A stretch of 64,000 nt of DNA from Bradyrhizobium sp. CCGUVB1N3 (GTDB taxonomy: Bacteria; Pseudomonadota; Alphaproteobacteria; Rhizobiales; Xanthobacteraceae): contig NZ_JANADR010000001.1 in assembly GCF_024199925.1 (NCBI RefSeq), forward strand, positions 4,402,001-4,466,000. Reading direction: 5' to 3'. The first letter of the stretch is position 1. Each line of letters starts with the position of its first letter. Of the stretch, positions 18,956 to 27,100 are shown in pieces. A program made the position numbers and the translations under genes. Under the pieces are notes generated by a model, which did not search any database, was not told where the DNA came from, and saw only the letters and a program-made list of their open reading frames with translations.

Positions 18956-19897
18956 ATGGAAATCCGTAATCTCGGCGCCTCCGGCCTGCGCGTCTCCGCC
19001 GTCGGCATCGGCTGCAATAATTTCGGCCAGCGCACCGATCTCGAGACCTCGCGCAAGGTGATCCACCGCGCGCTCGATCTCGGCATCACGCTGTTCGACA
19101 CCGCCGACATCTATGCCGGCATGGGCGGCTCGGAAACGGTCTTGGGCACCGTGCTCGGCGACCGCCGCAAGGACATCGTGCTCGCAACCAAGTTCTCCAA
19201 GCCCATGGCGAGCGACGGCACCAAGCAGGGCGCCTCGCGCCGCTACATCATGAGCGCGGTCGAGGCGAGCCTGAAGCGGCTGAAGACCGACTATATCGAC
19301 CTCTACCAGCAGCACGATTACGACCCGCTGACGCCGCTGGAGGAGACGCTGCGCGCCCTCGACGATCTCGTGCGCCAGGGCAAGGTCCGCTACATCGGCA
19401 ATTCGAACTTCCCGGCCTGGCGTATCGCGGAGGCCGAGTTCACCGCGCGCGCGATGAACGTCAGCCGCTTCATCTCCTGCCAGGACGAATACAGCCTCGT
19501 GGTGCGCGACATCGAGAAGGACCTGCTGCCCGCCGCGCAGGAGTACAAGCTCGGGCTGTTGCCATTCTTCCCACTGGCGAGCGGACTCTTGACCGGCAAG
19601 TACCAGCGCGGCGCGGCGGCGCCCGCAGACACGCGCTTTGCCAAGGCGCCGGCGCTGCGCGACCGCTACGTCACGCCGCGTAACGAGGATATCGTCGAGA
19701 AACTCCAGGCCTTTGCCAAGACGCGCGGACACACCATGGTCGAACTCGCCTTCTCCTGGCTCGCGGCGCGCCCACAGGTGGCGAGCGTCATCGCAGGCGC
19801 TACCCGTGTCGAGCAGGTCGAGGAGAACGTCAAGGCGATCGCCTGGAAGCTCGGCCCTGACGAGCTCGCCGAGATCGACGGGATCACCAAGGGCTGA
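18956..19897 (+). CDS. aldo/keto reductase
   Basis: The 313-residue protein is a TIM-barrel NAD(P)H oxidoreductase. It shows MEIRNLGASGLRVSAVGIG, the catalytic Asp/Tyr region LFDTADIYAGMGGSE, the lysine in VLATKFSKPM, the histidine in LYQQHDYDP and the cofactor end VIAGATRVEQVEENV. The ATG at 18956 is chosen because the family N-terminus starts there. The natural substrate is unknown; YajO/IolS-type relatives are the closest by pattern. Confidence 0.92.
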   Translation: MEIRNLGASGLRVSAVGIGCNNFGQRTDLETSRKVIHRALDLGITLFDTADIYAGMGGSETVLGTVLGDRRKDIVLATKFSKPMASDGTKQGASRRYIMSAVEASLKRLKTDYIDLYQQHDYDPLTPLEETLRALDDLVRQGKVRYIGNSNFPAWRIAEAEFTARAMNVSRFISCQDEYSLVVRDIEKDLLPAAQEYKLGLLPFFPLASGLLTGKYQRGAAAPADTRFAKAPALRDRYVTPRNEDIVEKLQAFAKTRGHTMVELAFSWLAARPQVASVIAGATRVEQVEENVKAIAWKLGPDELAEIDGITKG

Positions 19898-19915
19898 CGC
19901 CTGCAGCGCGGCGCG

Positions 19916-20239
19916 CTATTTCCCGCCGCGTCCCACGGTCTGCATCACCTCAAAACCTTCGAACTGGGGATGGCCGAGATAGAGCGGCTTGTTGTCGCCG
20001 GCCCGGTGATGCGCCGCGCGAAACGCCTCCGACTTGGTCCAGGCCTCGAACGCCGCATAGTTCGCCCACACGGTATGCGAGGCATAGAGCGTATGGTCCT
20101 CGGCTTCCGGCCCTCTCAGCAGATGAAACTCGATGAAGCCCGGCACCTTGTCCAGATGCGTGTCGCGCGTCAGCCACACCTGCTCGAAGGCAGCCTCCGA
20201 CCCCTTGGCGACGCGGAAGCGATTCATGGCGATGTACAT
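19916..20239 (-). CDS. IsdG-type haem-degrading monooxygenase (HmuQ/HmuD-like)
   Basis: The 107-residue protein is an antibiotic-biosynthesis-monooxygenase fold member. Asn6 (MNRFRV), Trp67 (EAWTKS) and His77 (RAAHHRA) occupy the positions of the catalytic triad of IsdG haem oxygenases. The sequence FIEFHLLRGPE...YASHTVWANYAAFEAW fits the family, and B. japonicum is known to have two such enzymes, HmuQ and HmuD. It should open haem to release iron in the cytosol. No haem-uptake genes adjoin it, so which copy it is cannot be told. Confidence 0.75.
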   Translation of the reverse strand: MYIAMNRFRVAKGSEAAFEQVWLTRDTHLDKVPGFIEFHLLRGPEAEDHTLYASHTVWANYAAFEAWTKSEAFRAAHHRAGDNKPLYLGHPQFEGFEVMQTVGRGGK

Positions 20240-20257
20240 TCCTGATCTCTCCTGACG

Positions 20258-20668
20258 TTAGGGACGCGCGGCTCTCTCACTCCCTCTCCCCGTCCTAACG
20301 GGGAGAGGGGTGGGGTGAGGGGCTGCCTCCACGAGTTCGGCTTGAATTGTGAGCAAAACGCCATCGATATTGCCGAGGACATCGTTGTTCCAGAAGCGAA
20401 GTATTTTGTAGCCCTTTTCTGTCAAGCGCGCGTCTCGGATCTCGTCCGCGGCGGATTCATTGTGTTGCCCACCGTCGACTTCGACAATGAGGCGCTTCTC
20501 GCGGCAGACGAAGTCGCAGATGTAGCCGAGGATCGGCTCCTGCCGCACAAACTTGTTGCCGTCGATGCGGCGGTTGCGGATGCGATTCCAGAGGACTGTC
20601 TCTGCGTCGGTTTGGTTCATCCGTAGTCGCCGTGCAAGTCGAATAGACTTTTCATCGTTGCTGCGCAT
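20258..20668 (-). CDS. DUF559 endonuclease-like protein bounded by repeats
   Basis: The 136-residue protein has the DUF559 (Vsr/restriction-endonuclease-like) core: NQTDAETVLWNRIRNRRIDG, KFVRQEPILGYICDFVC, LIVEVDGGQHNE (with the expected acidic residues) and GYKILRFWNNDVL. Its last 20 residues (PHPTPLPVRTGRG and on) are encoded by repeat half A, and its upstream edge abuts half B; a GTG at 20683 lies inside B. Its natural role is unknown. Association with palindromic repeats recalls REP-linked transposases, but this is inference. Confidence 0.85.
   Translation of the reverse strand: MRSNDEKSIRLARRLRMNQTDAETVLWNRIRNRRIDGNKFVRQEPILGYICDFVCREKRLIVEVDGGQHNESAADEIRDARLTEKGYKILRFWNNDVLGNIDGVLLTIQAELVEAAPHPTPLPVRTGRGSERAARP
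20280..20322. repeat. repeat half A, inverse orientation, overlapping the DUF559 3' end
   Basis: TCCCTCTCCCCGT, then TAACGGGGAGAGGG and GTGGGGTGAGGGG match the reverse complement of half A at 13949-13990. The DUF559 stop codon lies just beyond it. Confidence 0.8.
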
Positions 20669-20671
20669 TGC

Positions 20672-20733
20672 CTTGCCCCTCACCCGGATTGCTGCGCAAT
20701 CCGACCTCTCCCCGCTAAAGAGCGGGGAGAGGT
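20672..20733. repeat. repeat half B, inverse orientation, upstream of DUF559
   Basis: CCTTGCCCCTCACCCGGATT and the hairpin CCTCTCCCCGC/GCGGGGAGAGG match the reverse complement of half B at 14048-14112. It also abuts the stop codon of the DUF1501 gene. Confidence 0.8.
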
Positions 20734-21954
20734 TTATACGACCAGCCCTTTCATCGGTCTTGCGCTTGCGCTCTCCGGGAACACCGTCTCGGCCAGCACG
20801 CGATCGGTGAGGCCGAACTGGTCCTGCAGCACGCCCTTGATCACCGCGCGCAGGTCGGTCGTCGGCTTGACGTCGCGGCCTTCGTAGAGGCTCGCGAGCT
20901 TCAATCCCGGCCAGTCGGAGATCACACGGCCGCCTTTCACGGCGCCGCCAGCGAGCAGCGCAATGGTGCCTGTGCCGTGGTCGGTGCCGTCGGTGCCGTT
21001 GATGCGGGCGGTGCGGCCGAATTCGGTCGCGACCACCACGACCGTGTCGCGCCAGCGATCCCCTAAGCCGCTTTCGAATTCGGCGAGCGCGCCGTCGAGG
21101 CCACCGAGCAGGAATGCGAGCCGCCCGACCGGGCCGCCTTCATTGGCGTGCGTGTCCCAACCGTCGAAAGCGAGTGCGGCGATGCGCGGACCGTCGTCGG
21201 CCGCCATCAGTTTTGCGGCGCCCTTGGCGACCAGACGCATCTGCGCGACCGCGTTGCCCGGCTTCGGCTTCATGTCGTCGCCGCTGGCCGCCTTCTCGAG
21301 CTGAAGACCTTGCGACAGTGCGGACGCCAGCGCGGGATCGCGGTGACGATAGAGATCGACGAGCCGCATCGCGGTGTCGTCATCGGCCTGCGGCAGCGCG
21401 ACCGGCGCCCAGCCGACGGTCGGCGCCGCGCCGCGCAGCACCAGCGGCGTGGTCGGTCCAACCGCAAGCCCGCTCGAAACACGCTCGCCGCGCGGCAGCG
21501 CTTCCAGCGCGCGATTGAGCCAGCCCGATTGCACGCGGCCCGGACCGGCATAGCCGCTTTCGAGCACGTCCTGGCCGTCGAAATGCGAGCGGTCGCGATA
21601 GGGCGTCGACACCGCGTGAATCACCGCGGCATGCTTGTCGCGATACATCCGCGCAAATTCCGGCATCGACGGATGCAGCGCGAAGAACGAATCCAGCATG
21701 AGCGCGGGGTGCTCCCCATCGCGCGTCAGCGCGATCGAGCCGTGCAGGCCGGCATAATCGGGATCGCCGAGAGGCGCGACGGTCGCAAGACCATCGAGCG
21801 CGCCGCGCAGGATCACCACGATCAGGCGGGGATCGCGACCGTCGGCCGCGCGCGCGAATTTCGGCAGATACGCCCAGGCGGCGAAGGAGGCACCGCCAAG
21901 CAGTAGCCCACGTCGCGAAGTGAGGAGCCGGTTCTCGACGCAATCCATCGTCAT
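20734..21954 (-). CDS. DUF1501 domain protein (Tat-exported)
   Basis: The 406-residue product starts MTMDCVENRLLTSRRGLLLGG, a twin-arginine signal, and is probably cut near ARA. The mature part has the DUF1501 (sulfatase-like fold) pattern: LIVVILRGALDGLATVAPLGD, HGTGTIALLAGG and VVVATEFGRTARINGTDGTDHG. It overlaps the upstream DUF1800 gene by ATGA, so the two are translationally coupled, the usual arrangement for this pair. They are thought to act outside the cytoplasm; the substrate is unknown. Confidence 0.9.
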   Translation of the reverse strand: MTMDCVENRLLTSRRGLLLGGASFAAWAYLPKFARAADGRDPRLIVVILRGALDGLATVAPLGDPDYAGLHGSIALTRDGEHPALMLDSFFALHPSMPEFARMYRDKHAAVIHAVSTPYRDRSHFDGQDVLESGYAGPGRVQSGWLNRALEALPRGERVSSGLAVGPTTPLVLRGAAPTVGWAPVALPQADDDTAMRLVDLYRHRDPALASALSQGLQLEKAASGDDMKPKPGNAVAQMRLVAKGAAKLMAADDGPRIAALAFDGWDTHANEGGPVGRLAFLLGGLDGALAEFESGLGDRWRDTVVVVATEFGRTARINGTDGTDHGTGTIALLAGGAVKGGRVISDWPGLKLASLYEGRDVKPTTDLRAVIKGVLQDQFGLTDRVLAETVFPESASARPMKGLVV

Positions 21955-23558
21955 CTCCTCTGCAGTTCCGGCGACATCAGGAGCAGCGCCAATGCCTGCT
22001 GGCGCGATTCCGCGCGCTCGATGGTCCGTCGCGTCTCGGTCGAGGCCGCATCCGCCGCGGCGAATTCCAGGAGATCGAGCGGGTCGATGTTGTTGCCGAG
22101 CCGCGATCCGATCTGGACGGCGATGTCGAGCCTGAGCTTCATGCCCTCGGGCGCAGCCCAGGCGGCATTGGTATCGGGGAATCCATTTGGTCCGGCCGGC
22201 GACCACAGCGGCTGTCCGAGCAGATTGAGGCTGTTGAGGTATTGTCCGGGATCTTCCGGCACGCGCGCAAGCAGCCTGCCGCTCGCGACCAGGAATTCGT
22301 AAGGTGAGCGCATCTTGGTCAGCGGCGCCGTCCACGCCTCATTGGAATCGACCAGCGCGGTCGCAAGCGCCTTGAGGTCGCCGTCCGTCTTCACGAAGAC
22401 GTCGCGCAGGCGCGCCACGAGCGCGGGCGGCGGATCGTCCGCGACGAAATGGCGCGCGAATTTTCCGGCGATGAAGTTCGCGGTCGAGGGATGGCGCGCG
22501 ATGTCGGCCAGCGCCGCTTCGCCCTGCGCGAGCCCCGCCGCGTCATAGGTCTTGCCGAGCAGCACTTGCGGTCCGGGCTGATGGGCATTGGCGTTGAACA
22601 CGAAATTGCCGGGCTCGCCCAACCGGCCCTGCCGGCCGGCAAAAGTCCAGCCCGTGATGATGCGCGCGAGCGAGGTGACGTCCTCCTGCGTGTAGCCGCC
22701 ATTCACGCCGAGCGTATGCAGCTCCATGATCTCGCGCGCGAGATTTTCGTTCAGCCCGCGCTTGCGGTTCTGGCCTGCGCGCGAATCCGGACCCAGCGAT
22801 TGCTGGTTGTCGAGGAAGAACAGCATCGCCGGATGCTGCTCGACTGCGTTGAGCATGTCGGCGAAGCGGCCGAGCACATGGGGGCGGATCGCCTCGCGCT
22901 CGAATGCGCCGGCCCAGATCCGCGCCAATTCTCCCTTGCTCGCGGAAATGCAAAAATGGTTCGACCAGAACGCAACGAGGCGCTCGGTGAAGCCGCAATC
23001 GGCGAGCGTGGCGCGTTGCAGCCGCGCCAAGGCCTCGGCGCGAAACGTCTTCTGGATCACGTTGAGCGGCTGTGGCGCAGGCTTTGCGGCGGGCGGCGGC
23101 GCCGCATTGGGCTGCATGGCATCAGTGGACTTTGCCGCGACATCGCCTGGCTTCATCTCCGGCGACTGGCCGGCGATGTCCATCGCGACGGCATTGAGCG
23201 ACAGGTTGCGGCGCGCTGCGGGCTTTTGATCGGCTGGCGGCGGCGCGCTCTGGGCTTGCGGCGGCGCTTCGCCTGGTTTCGCTTCGCCTGGTTTGGTTTC
23301 AGCTGGCGTGCCGGCCTTGGTGGCGGCCTCGCGCGCCGCTTTCACCTGCGCCTGATATTCGAACACGGCCTGGCCGAGCTGCGGCGTCGATTGCAGGCCC
23401 GGCGCCTCCAGCAGCACACCGTTCGGCCGGCCCAGCTCCGCCTTCACGAAACCACGCGGGTCGGAGGCCGCATTGACGAAATCGCCGGATGCGCCGCCGC
23501 GCGCGCCGAAGCCGAACCGGTTGAGCGCAACGAGCGCGGCTTGCGAATCGCGGGCCAT
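21951..23558 (-). CDS. DUF1800 domain protein
   Basis: The 535-residue protein starts MARDSQAALVALNRFGFGARGG (ATG at 23558), the family N-terminus. A low-complexity Pro/Ala/Lys linker spans about 85-175. The core shows FWSNHFCIS, NENLAREIMELHTLGVNGGY, DVTSLARIITGWTFAG, KFARHFVADDPP and SPAGPNGFPD. It is coupled to the DUF1501 gene by a 4-bp overlap. No obvious signal peptide is present, so export may depend on its Tat-carrying partner; that is inference. Confidence 0.9.
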   Translation of the reverse strand: MARDSQAALVALNRFGFGARGGASGDFVNAASDPRGFVKAELGRPNGVLLEAPGLQSTPQLGQAVFEYQAQVKAAREAATKAGTPAETKPGEAKPGEAPPQAQSAPPPADQKPAARRNLSLNAVAMDIAGQSPEMKPGDVAAKSTDAMQPNAAPPPAAKPAPQPLNVIQKTFRAEALARLQRATLADCGFTERLVAFWSNHFCISASKGELARIWAGAFEREAIRPHVLGRFADMLNAVEQHPAMLFFLDNQQSLGPDSRAGQNRKRGLNENLAREIMELHTLGVNGGYTQEDVTSLARIITGWTFAGRQGRLGEPGNFVFNANAHQPGPQVLLGKTYDAAGLAQGEAALADIARHPSTANFIAGKFARHFVADDPPPALVARLRDVFVKTDGDLKALATALVDSNEAWTAPLTKMRSPYEFLVASGRLLARVPEDPGQYLNSLNLLGQPLWSPAGPNGFPDTNAAWAAPEGMKLRLDIAVQIGSRLGNNIDPLDLLEFAAADAASTETRRTIERAESRQQALALLLMSPELQRR

Positions 23559-23656
23559 TGTTCCGTCCTTGCACTTCCTTGCGGCATGCGCGCCGATTAT
23601 TATACCGCCGTCAATGATGAACCCGGCATGAAAATGTCGGCGAAGCTTCGGCGCAA

Positions 23657-23866
23657 ATGATGACAAATCGGAAAGAAAACCTCACCGCGTCCGCCGCATC
23701 TTTGCGTCAAATCGTCTGTTCCCGCTGCGGCACGGCGTTTTCATGCGGATTGTCCGGCGCCTGCTGGTGCGCCGAGGAGACCGCGCGGCTGCCGATGCCG
23801 GTCGAGGGCGAGGATTGCCTGTGCCGCGATTGCCTGAGGAAGGCGGCCGGGGAAGCGGTGAAGTAG
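23657..23866 (+). CDS. cysteine-rich CWC-type small protein
   Basis: The 69-residue protein has nine closely spaced features of the cysteine-rich CWC family: IVCSRCGTAFSCG, ACWCAEE and CLCRDCLRK. The paired cysteines suggest a small zinc-binding knuckle. It is divergent from the DUF1800 gene with about 100 bp between starts. Function is unknown. Confidence 0.75.
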   Translation: MMTNRKENLTASAASLRQIVCSRCGTAFSCGLSGACWCAEETARLPMPVEGEDCLCRDCLRKAAGEAVK

Positions 23867-23912
23867 CCCACGATAGCGTTCGTGAGATGCGAGGGCGCCG
23901 CATCCTCCCGTG

Positions 23913-24038
23913 TCGTCCTGGCGAAATCCAGGACCCATTACCCCAGGACACAGTTTGGGGAAGACTCGTCGTTCGGTACTACGACCATCCACAACCGAGG
24001 GATCACGCGGTATGGGTCCTGGCTTTCGCCGGGACGAC
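23913..24038. repeat. composite palindromic repeat with conserved ends and variable middle
   Basis: The left end is GTCGTCCTGGCGAAATCCAG followed by GACCCATTACCCC. The right end is GATCACGCGGTATGGGTCCT followed by GGCTTTCGCCGGGACGAC. A second copy, inverted and with a different interior, lies at 63310-63431; a lone hairpin of the same type lies at 34458-34483. Confidence 0.8.
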
Positions 24039-24064
24039 GTTGGGGAGAAAGCGAGCGTAACTCG

Positions 24065-24760
24065 CTACACCGCATGCCCCGGCGACTTCCGCGCCATGCC
24101 GTCGAATGCGTCGAGCAGCTTTTCACGCCAGGCGTGGACGGGGTCGTCAACCTCCAGCAGCTTGAATGGGCTCACCACACGCGCCCATTGGAAGCCGCCG
24201 AACACGATGTAGTCGGCGTAGTTCGGCGCGTGGCCGCCGAGGAAGGCTTGCGTCTTCAGGGTGAGACGCATGATGTCGAGCGATCTGCGGAACGCTGCGA
24301 CGGCGGTGTCGCGGCCGGCCATGATCTCCTCCAGCGGCTTGCCGAACCGCGCTTCACGCGTCCGGCGAAAATAGTCCGCATCGACCGCCGCCAGGTTGTT
24401 CGGGATGTCGGCGATGATCAGCGGAAAGATGCCGCCGACGATCGCGATGTCTCCCCACGCGTTCAGCATCCGCGCCATGGCACGGCCGCCCTCCCCGTCG
24501 AACAGTGACGGACGATCGGGAAAGGTGTCTTCGAGATAGTTGGCAATGGTCCAGGAATCGACGACCGGCCTGTCGTCGTGCAACAGCACCGGAACCCTTT
24601 CCGAGCCGTGCGGCGCGATCGCGGCCTTCTCGGTGAAGCGCCAGGGTAGCGTTTCGGCGGCGAGGCCCTTATGCGCAAGCGCCATGCGCGTGCGCCAGCA
24701 ATACGGACTGAAGGGCCGCCCGGCGTCGGTGCCGACGAGCTCGAAGAGTTTGAGTGACAT
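24065..24760 (-). CDS. glutathione S-transferase family protein
   Basis: The 231-residue protein has a GST N-terminal domain (KLFELVGTDAGRPFSPYCWR), the SNAIA-like region DSWTIANYLEDTFPDRP and an all-helical C-terminal domain ending in HAPNYADYIVFGGFQWARV. Cys in SPYC is at a plausible active-site position, as in beta/omega-like enzymes. Substrate is unknown. It shows no similarity of context to the other GST gene at 15966. Confidence 0.85.
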   Translation of the reverse strand: MSLKLFELVGTDAGRPFSPYCWRTRMALAHKGLAAETLPWRFTEKAAIAPHGSERVPVLLHDDRPVVDSWTIANYLEDTFPDRPSLFDGEGGRAMARMLNAWGDIAIVGGIFPLIIADIPNNLAAVDADYFRRTREARFGKPLEEIMAGRDTAVAAFRRSLDIMRLTLKTQAFLGGHAPNYADYIVFGGFQWARVVSPFKLLEVDDPVHAWREKLLDAFDGMARKSPGHAV

Positions 24761-24869
24761 GGAAGGCCCCGCTGCTGTGATTAGCGGAGAGAGTAGCCGT
24801 CACTGCAAGGAGCGCAAGTGAAGTAGCAATCCGGATTGCCGCGGCAGCGAAATTCTTGCTTCGCTTTAC

Positions 24870-25850
24870 TCACGGCGCCGGCATCACCGTGATGGTCCTG
24901 ACTTCGGTCTTCTGCATGCTCCGGTTGAGCGCGCGTGCGGTGGTGACGGTCTTGTCGGTGATCCTGCGCGTCATGCCGTCCTCGACCTCGAACACCGCGC
25001 GCTCGTCGAGCGAGAGCACCATCTGCTTGACGATGTCGTCGATCTGCTGCGGCGTCGCGCTGTTGCCGGCGGCGGCCATCAGCTTCTTCATCAGCGACTG
25101 CGTGAACTCCTTCAACGAGGCTGCGTCGTAAGAGGCGGTGTAGACATAGGTGCGCTTGCCGGAGGCCGCATCCGCCTCGGTCAGTTCGAGGCTGGAGTTG
25201 GATTTCATCGCGCCGCCGCCGAGCGGACTGTCGACCGCATCGGTCGAGCGCCTGACCTCGCCCCGCTTCATGCCGGTCACCTGCACTTTTGCCAGTTGCG
25301 GCAAATCTTCGACGTAGCTGGTCGCGGCCTTGTCGGCGTCGACTTCGACGAAGCCCGCCATGACCTGGTTGAGCACGGCGACAAGCTGGGGCTTGTCCTT
25401 GTACGGCTCCGTGAGGCTGCCGGCCATCTTGCGCACGGCGGCCTTGGCCTCATCGAGATTGTCGACACGCACCGGCTTGCCGTGCACATCGGTGGCGATC
25501 TTGATCAGGACATCGTCGAGCGCCTTCGCGGCGGAACGCACCAGCGGCAGCGTCGGATCGTTGCCCTCGGCCGTGGTGCCGCGATGGACATAGGTGATAC
25601 GAAAACCGTCGGCGGCCTTCGCATCGATGGTCATCTCGGCACGCGACTTGAGCAGCGAATTCCGCGTGCCGCCCTCCGCCCTGGCCTCGTCGGTGCTGGT
25701 TTCGGTTTCGATGATCCAGCGGCTGCCGACCGGCGGATTGAAGGGACGCTCGGGCGGCTCCGCGGCGCAGGCGGCGTGAAGTGCGAGGGCGGCGAGCGCG
25801 GCGGCGAACGTCACCGCGCGGCGGATGGTGTCAAACTGCGGGTGTGTCAT
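24870..25850 (-). CDS. exported protein of unknown function
   Basis: The 326-residue product starts MTHPQFDTIRRAVTFAAALA with a signal peptide cut near ACA-AEPPE. The mature part has many beta strands typical of periplasmic repeat or lipid-binding folds (SRWIIETETSTDEAR, KSRAEMTIDAKAADGFRITYV, KRTYVYTASYDAASLKEF). No catalytic motif is visible. It ends a short group with the 76-residue gene and the transporter gene upstream. Confidence 0.7.
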   Translation of the reverse strand: MTHPQFDTIRRAVTFAAALAALALHAACAAEPPERPFNPPVGSRWIIETETSTDEARAEGGTRNSLLKSRAEMTIDAKAADGFRITYVHRGTTAEGNDPTLPLVRSAAKALDDVLIKIATDVHGKPVRVDNLDEAKAAVRKMAGSLTEPYKDKPQLVAVLNQVMAGFVEVDADKAATSYVEDLPQLAKVQVTGMKRGEVRRSTDAVDSPLGGGAMKSNSSLELTEADAASGKRTYVYTASYDAASLKEFTQSLMKKLMAAAGNSATPQQIDDIVKQMVLSLDERAVFEVEDGMTRRITDKTVTTARALNRSMQKTEVRTITVMPAP

Positions 25851-25895
25851 GCGTCCCTCCAGCCCTTGGTGGCGGCGTGGAGGGAATGGGTTCAA

Positions 25896-26126
25896 TTACC
25901 GTCCGTTGACGCGCAAGAACTTCTCGCCGTCCTCCGTCACCGCGATGATCAGGCCCATGCCGGGCAGCGTCTCCCGCGCGACGTAGCCGCGGTCGGCGGC
26001 GTCTTCCCAGATGGTCAGGCGTGGGCATGAGGTCTTCCAGGTCGAAATCACCTCGGCATAGGCGCGCGGCTCGCGCGCGATCCATTCGACGAAATCGAGC
26101 ACCAGCGGATCTGCGCGATCGGTCAT
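25896..26126 (-). CDS. small hypothetical protein
   Basis: The 76-residue product (MTDRADPLVLDFVEWIAREP) has a winged-helix-like feel: a helix-rich first half, then TIWEDAADRGYVARETLPG and a closing strand EDGEKFLRVNG. This would suit a small DNA- or protein-binding domain, but I recognise no family. Its start overlaps the transporter stop by 4 bp, so it is coupled to that gene. Confidence 0.65.
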   Translation of the reverse strand: MTDRADPLVLDFVEWIAREPRAYAEVISTWKTSCPRLTIWEDAADRGYVARETLPGMGLIIAVTEDGEKFLRVNGR

Positions 26127-26902
26127 TGCACACCTCCGTTGTCAAAGGCCGCCATCACGGGCGTGCGGACCAGGAGCCAGCTGCCATAGGCGATGTAGTA
26201 GCAGGCAATCGTGGTGATCAGCCGCATCGACCAGGCGATGAATTGCTGATCGCTCATCGCCTCCAGGATACGCCGCGCCAGCGTGGTTCCGAGCATCGAG
26301 GCAACGATCGCGACGCCGGCCAGGACGGGATCGAGCGAGGCCGCCTGGTCGATCACGCCGCCGAAATAGATCAGCTTGGTGAAATGGCTCACCACCTGGC
26401 ACACCGCCTTGGTCGCCACCTTCTCGCGCCGGCCGAATTCGCCGCCCAGAAAAAACGTGTCGAGCAGCGGCCCCGAGACGCCGGTCATCAGCATCAATCC
26501 CATGCAGATCGTGCCGTAGACGGTGCCCTGCCAAACACTGTCGGGATTCGGCTTGACGCCTGACGGCAGCAGCCGCGCCATGAACGGTGTGACGCCGAGC
26601 AAAAGCAGCGCGGTCGGCTTGTCCGGCACGTAGCGGGAGATCGACCACGCTGCAAGCGCGACTGCGCAGCCGATCAGATAGACCCCGACCGGCCGCCAGC
26701 GGATATGCGAGCGCCAGAGCAAGGCGCGCCAGCCGTTCGAGGCCATCTGCGTGATCGCATGCAGCACCATCGCGGTCGGCAGCGGCATCAAGGCGAGCAG
26801 CACGCCGATCAGGATCAGCCCGCCCGCCATGCCGAACAGTCCCGACAGGAACGCGGTGGCGACCATCAGCAATCCGAGGGCAGCGATCATGATGGGCGTC
26901 AC
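26123..26902 (-). CDS. TSUP family (TauE/SafE-type) membrane transporter
   Basis: The 259-residue protein has about eight hydrophobic helices with the family start ATAFLSGLFGMAGGLILIG and an inner repeat (ATKAVCQVVSHFTKLIYFGG). Members export sulfite, sulfoacetate or related anions. The substrate here is not given by context: it is divergent from a LysR regulator gene (27101), which might control it, and is coupled to a 76-residue gene. Confidence 0.87.
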   Translation of the reverse strand: MTPIMIAALGLLMVATAFLSGLFGMAGGLILIGVLLALMPLPTAMVLHAITQMASNGWRALLWRSHIRWRPVGVYLIGCAVALAAWSISRYVPDKPTALLLLGVTPFMARLLPSGVKPNPDSVWQGTVYGTICMGLMLMTGVSGPLLDTFFLGGEFGRREKVATKAVCQVVSHFTKLIYFGGVIDQAASLDPVLAGVAIVASMLGTTLARRILEAMSDQQFIAWSMRLITTIACYYIAYGSWLLVRTPVMAAFDNGGVQ

Positions 26903-26955
26903 GAAGAGTCTCCTGGAGTGGCGCGGCGAAGTAAGGGACGCAAATCGCTAGTTCT

Positions 26956-26983
26956 CCCTCGCCCCGCTCTTGCGGGGAGAGGG
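26956..26983. repeat. single hairpin of the CTCCCCG class
   Basis: CCCTCGCCCCGC and GCGGGGAGAGGG flank a short loop, like the hairpin of composite repeat halves A and B, in the gap between the transporter and LysR genes. Confidence 0.6.
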
Positions 26984-27100
26984 TAAAGTGCAGCACGCGT
27001 CGCGAAAAAATCGGCTTCAAGCTACGCCCATTCTTGTGCCTCGCTTGTGGAACTCACGCAAACTGAGTTATCTTGGCCTGGCATCAGCTTTCCTGAGGGT

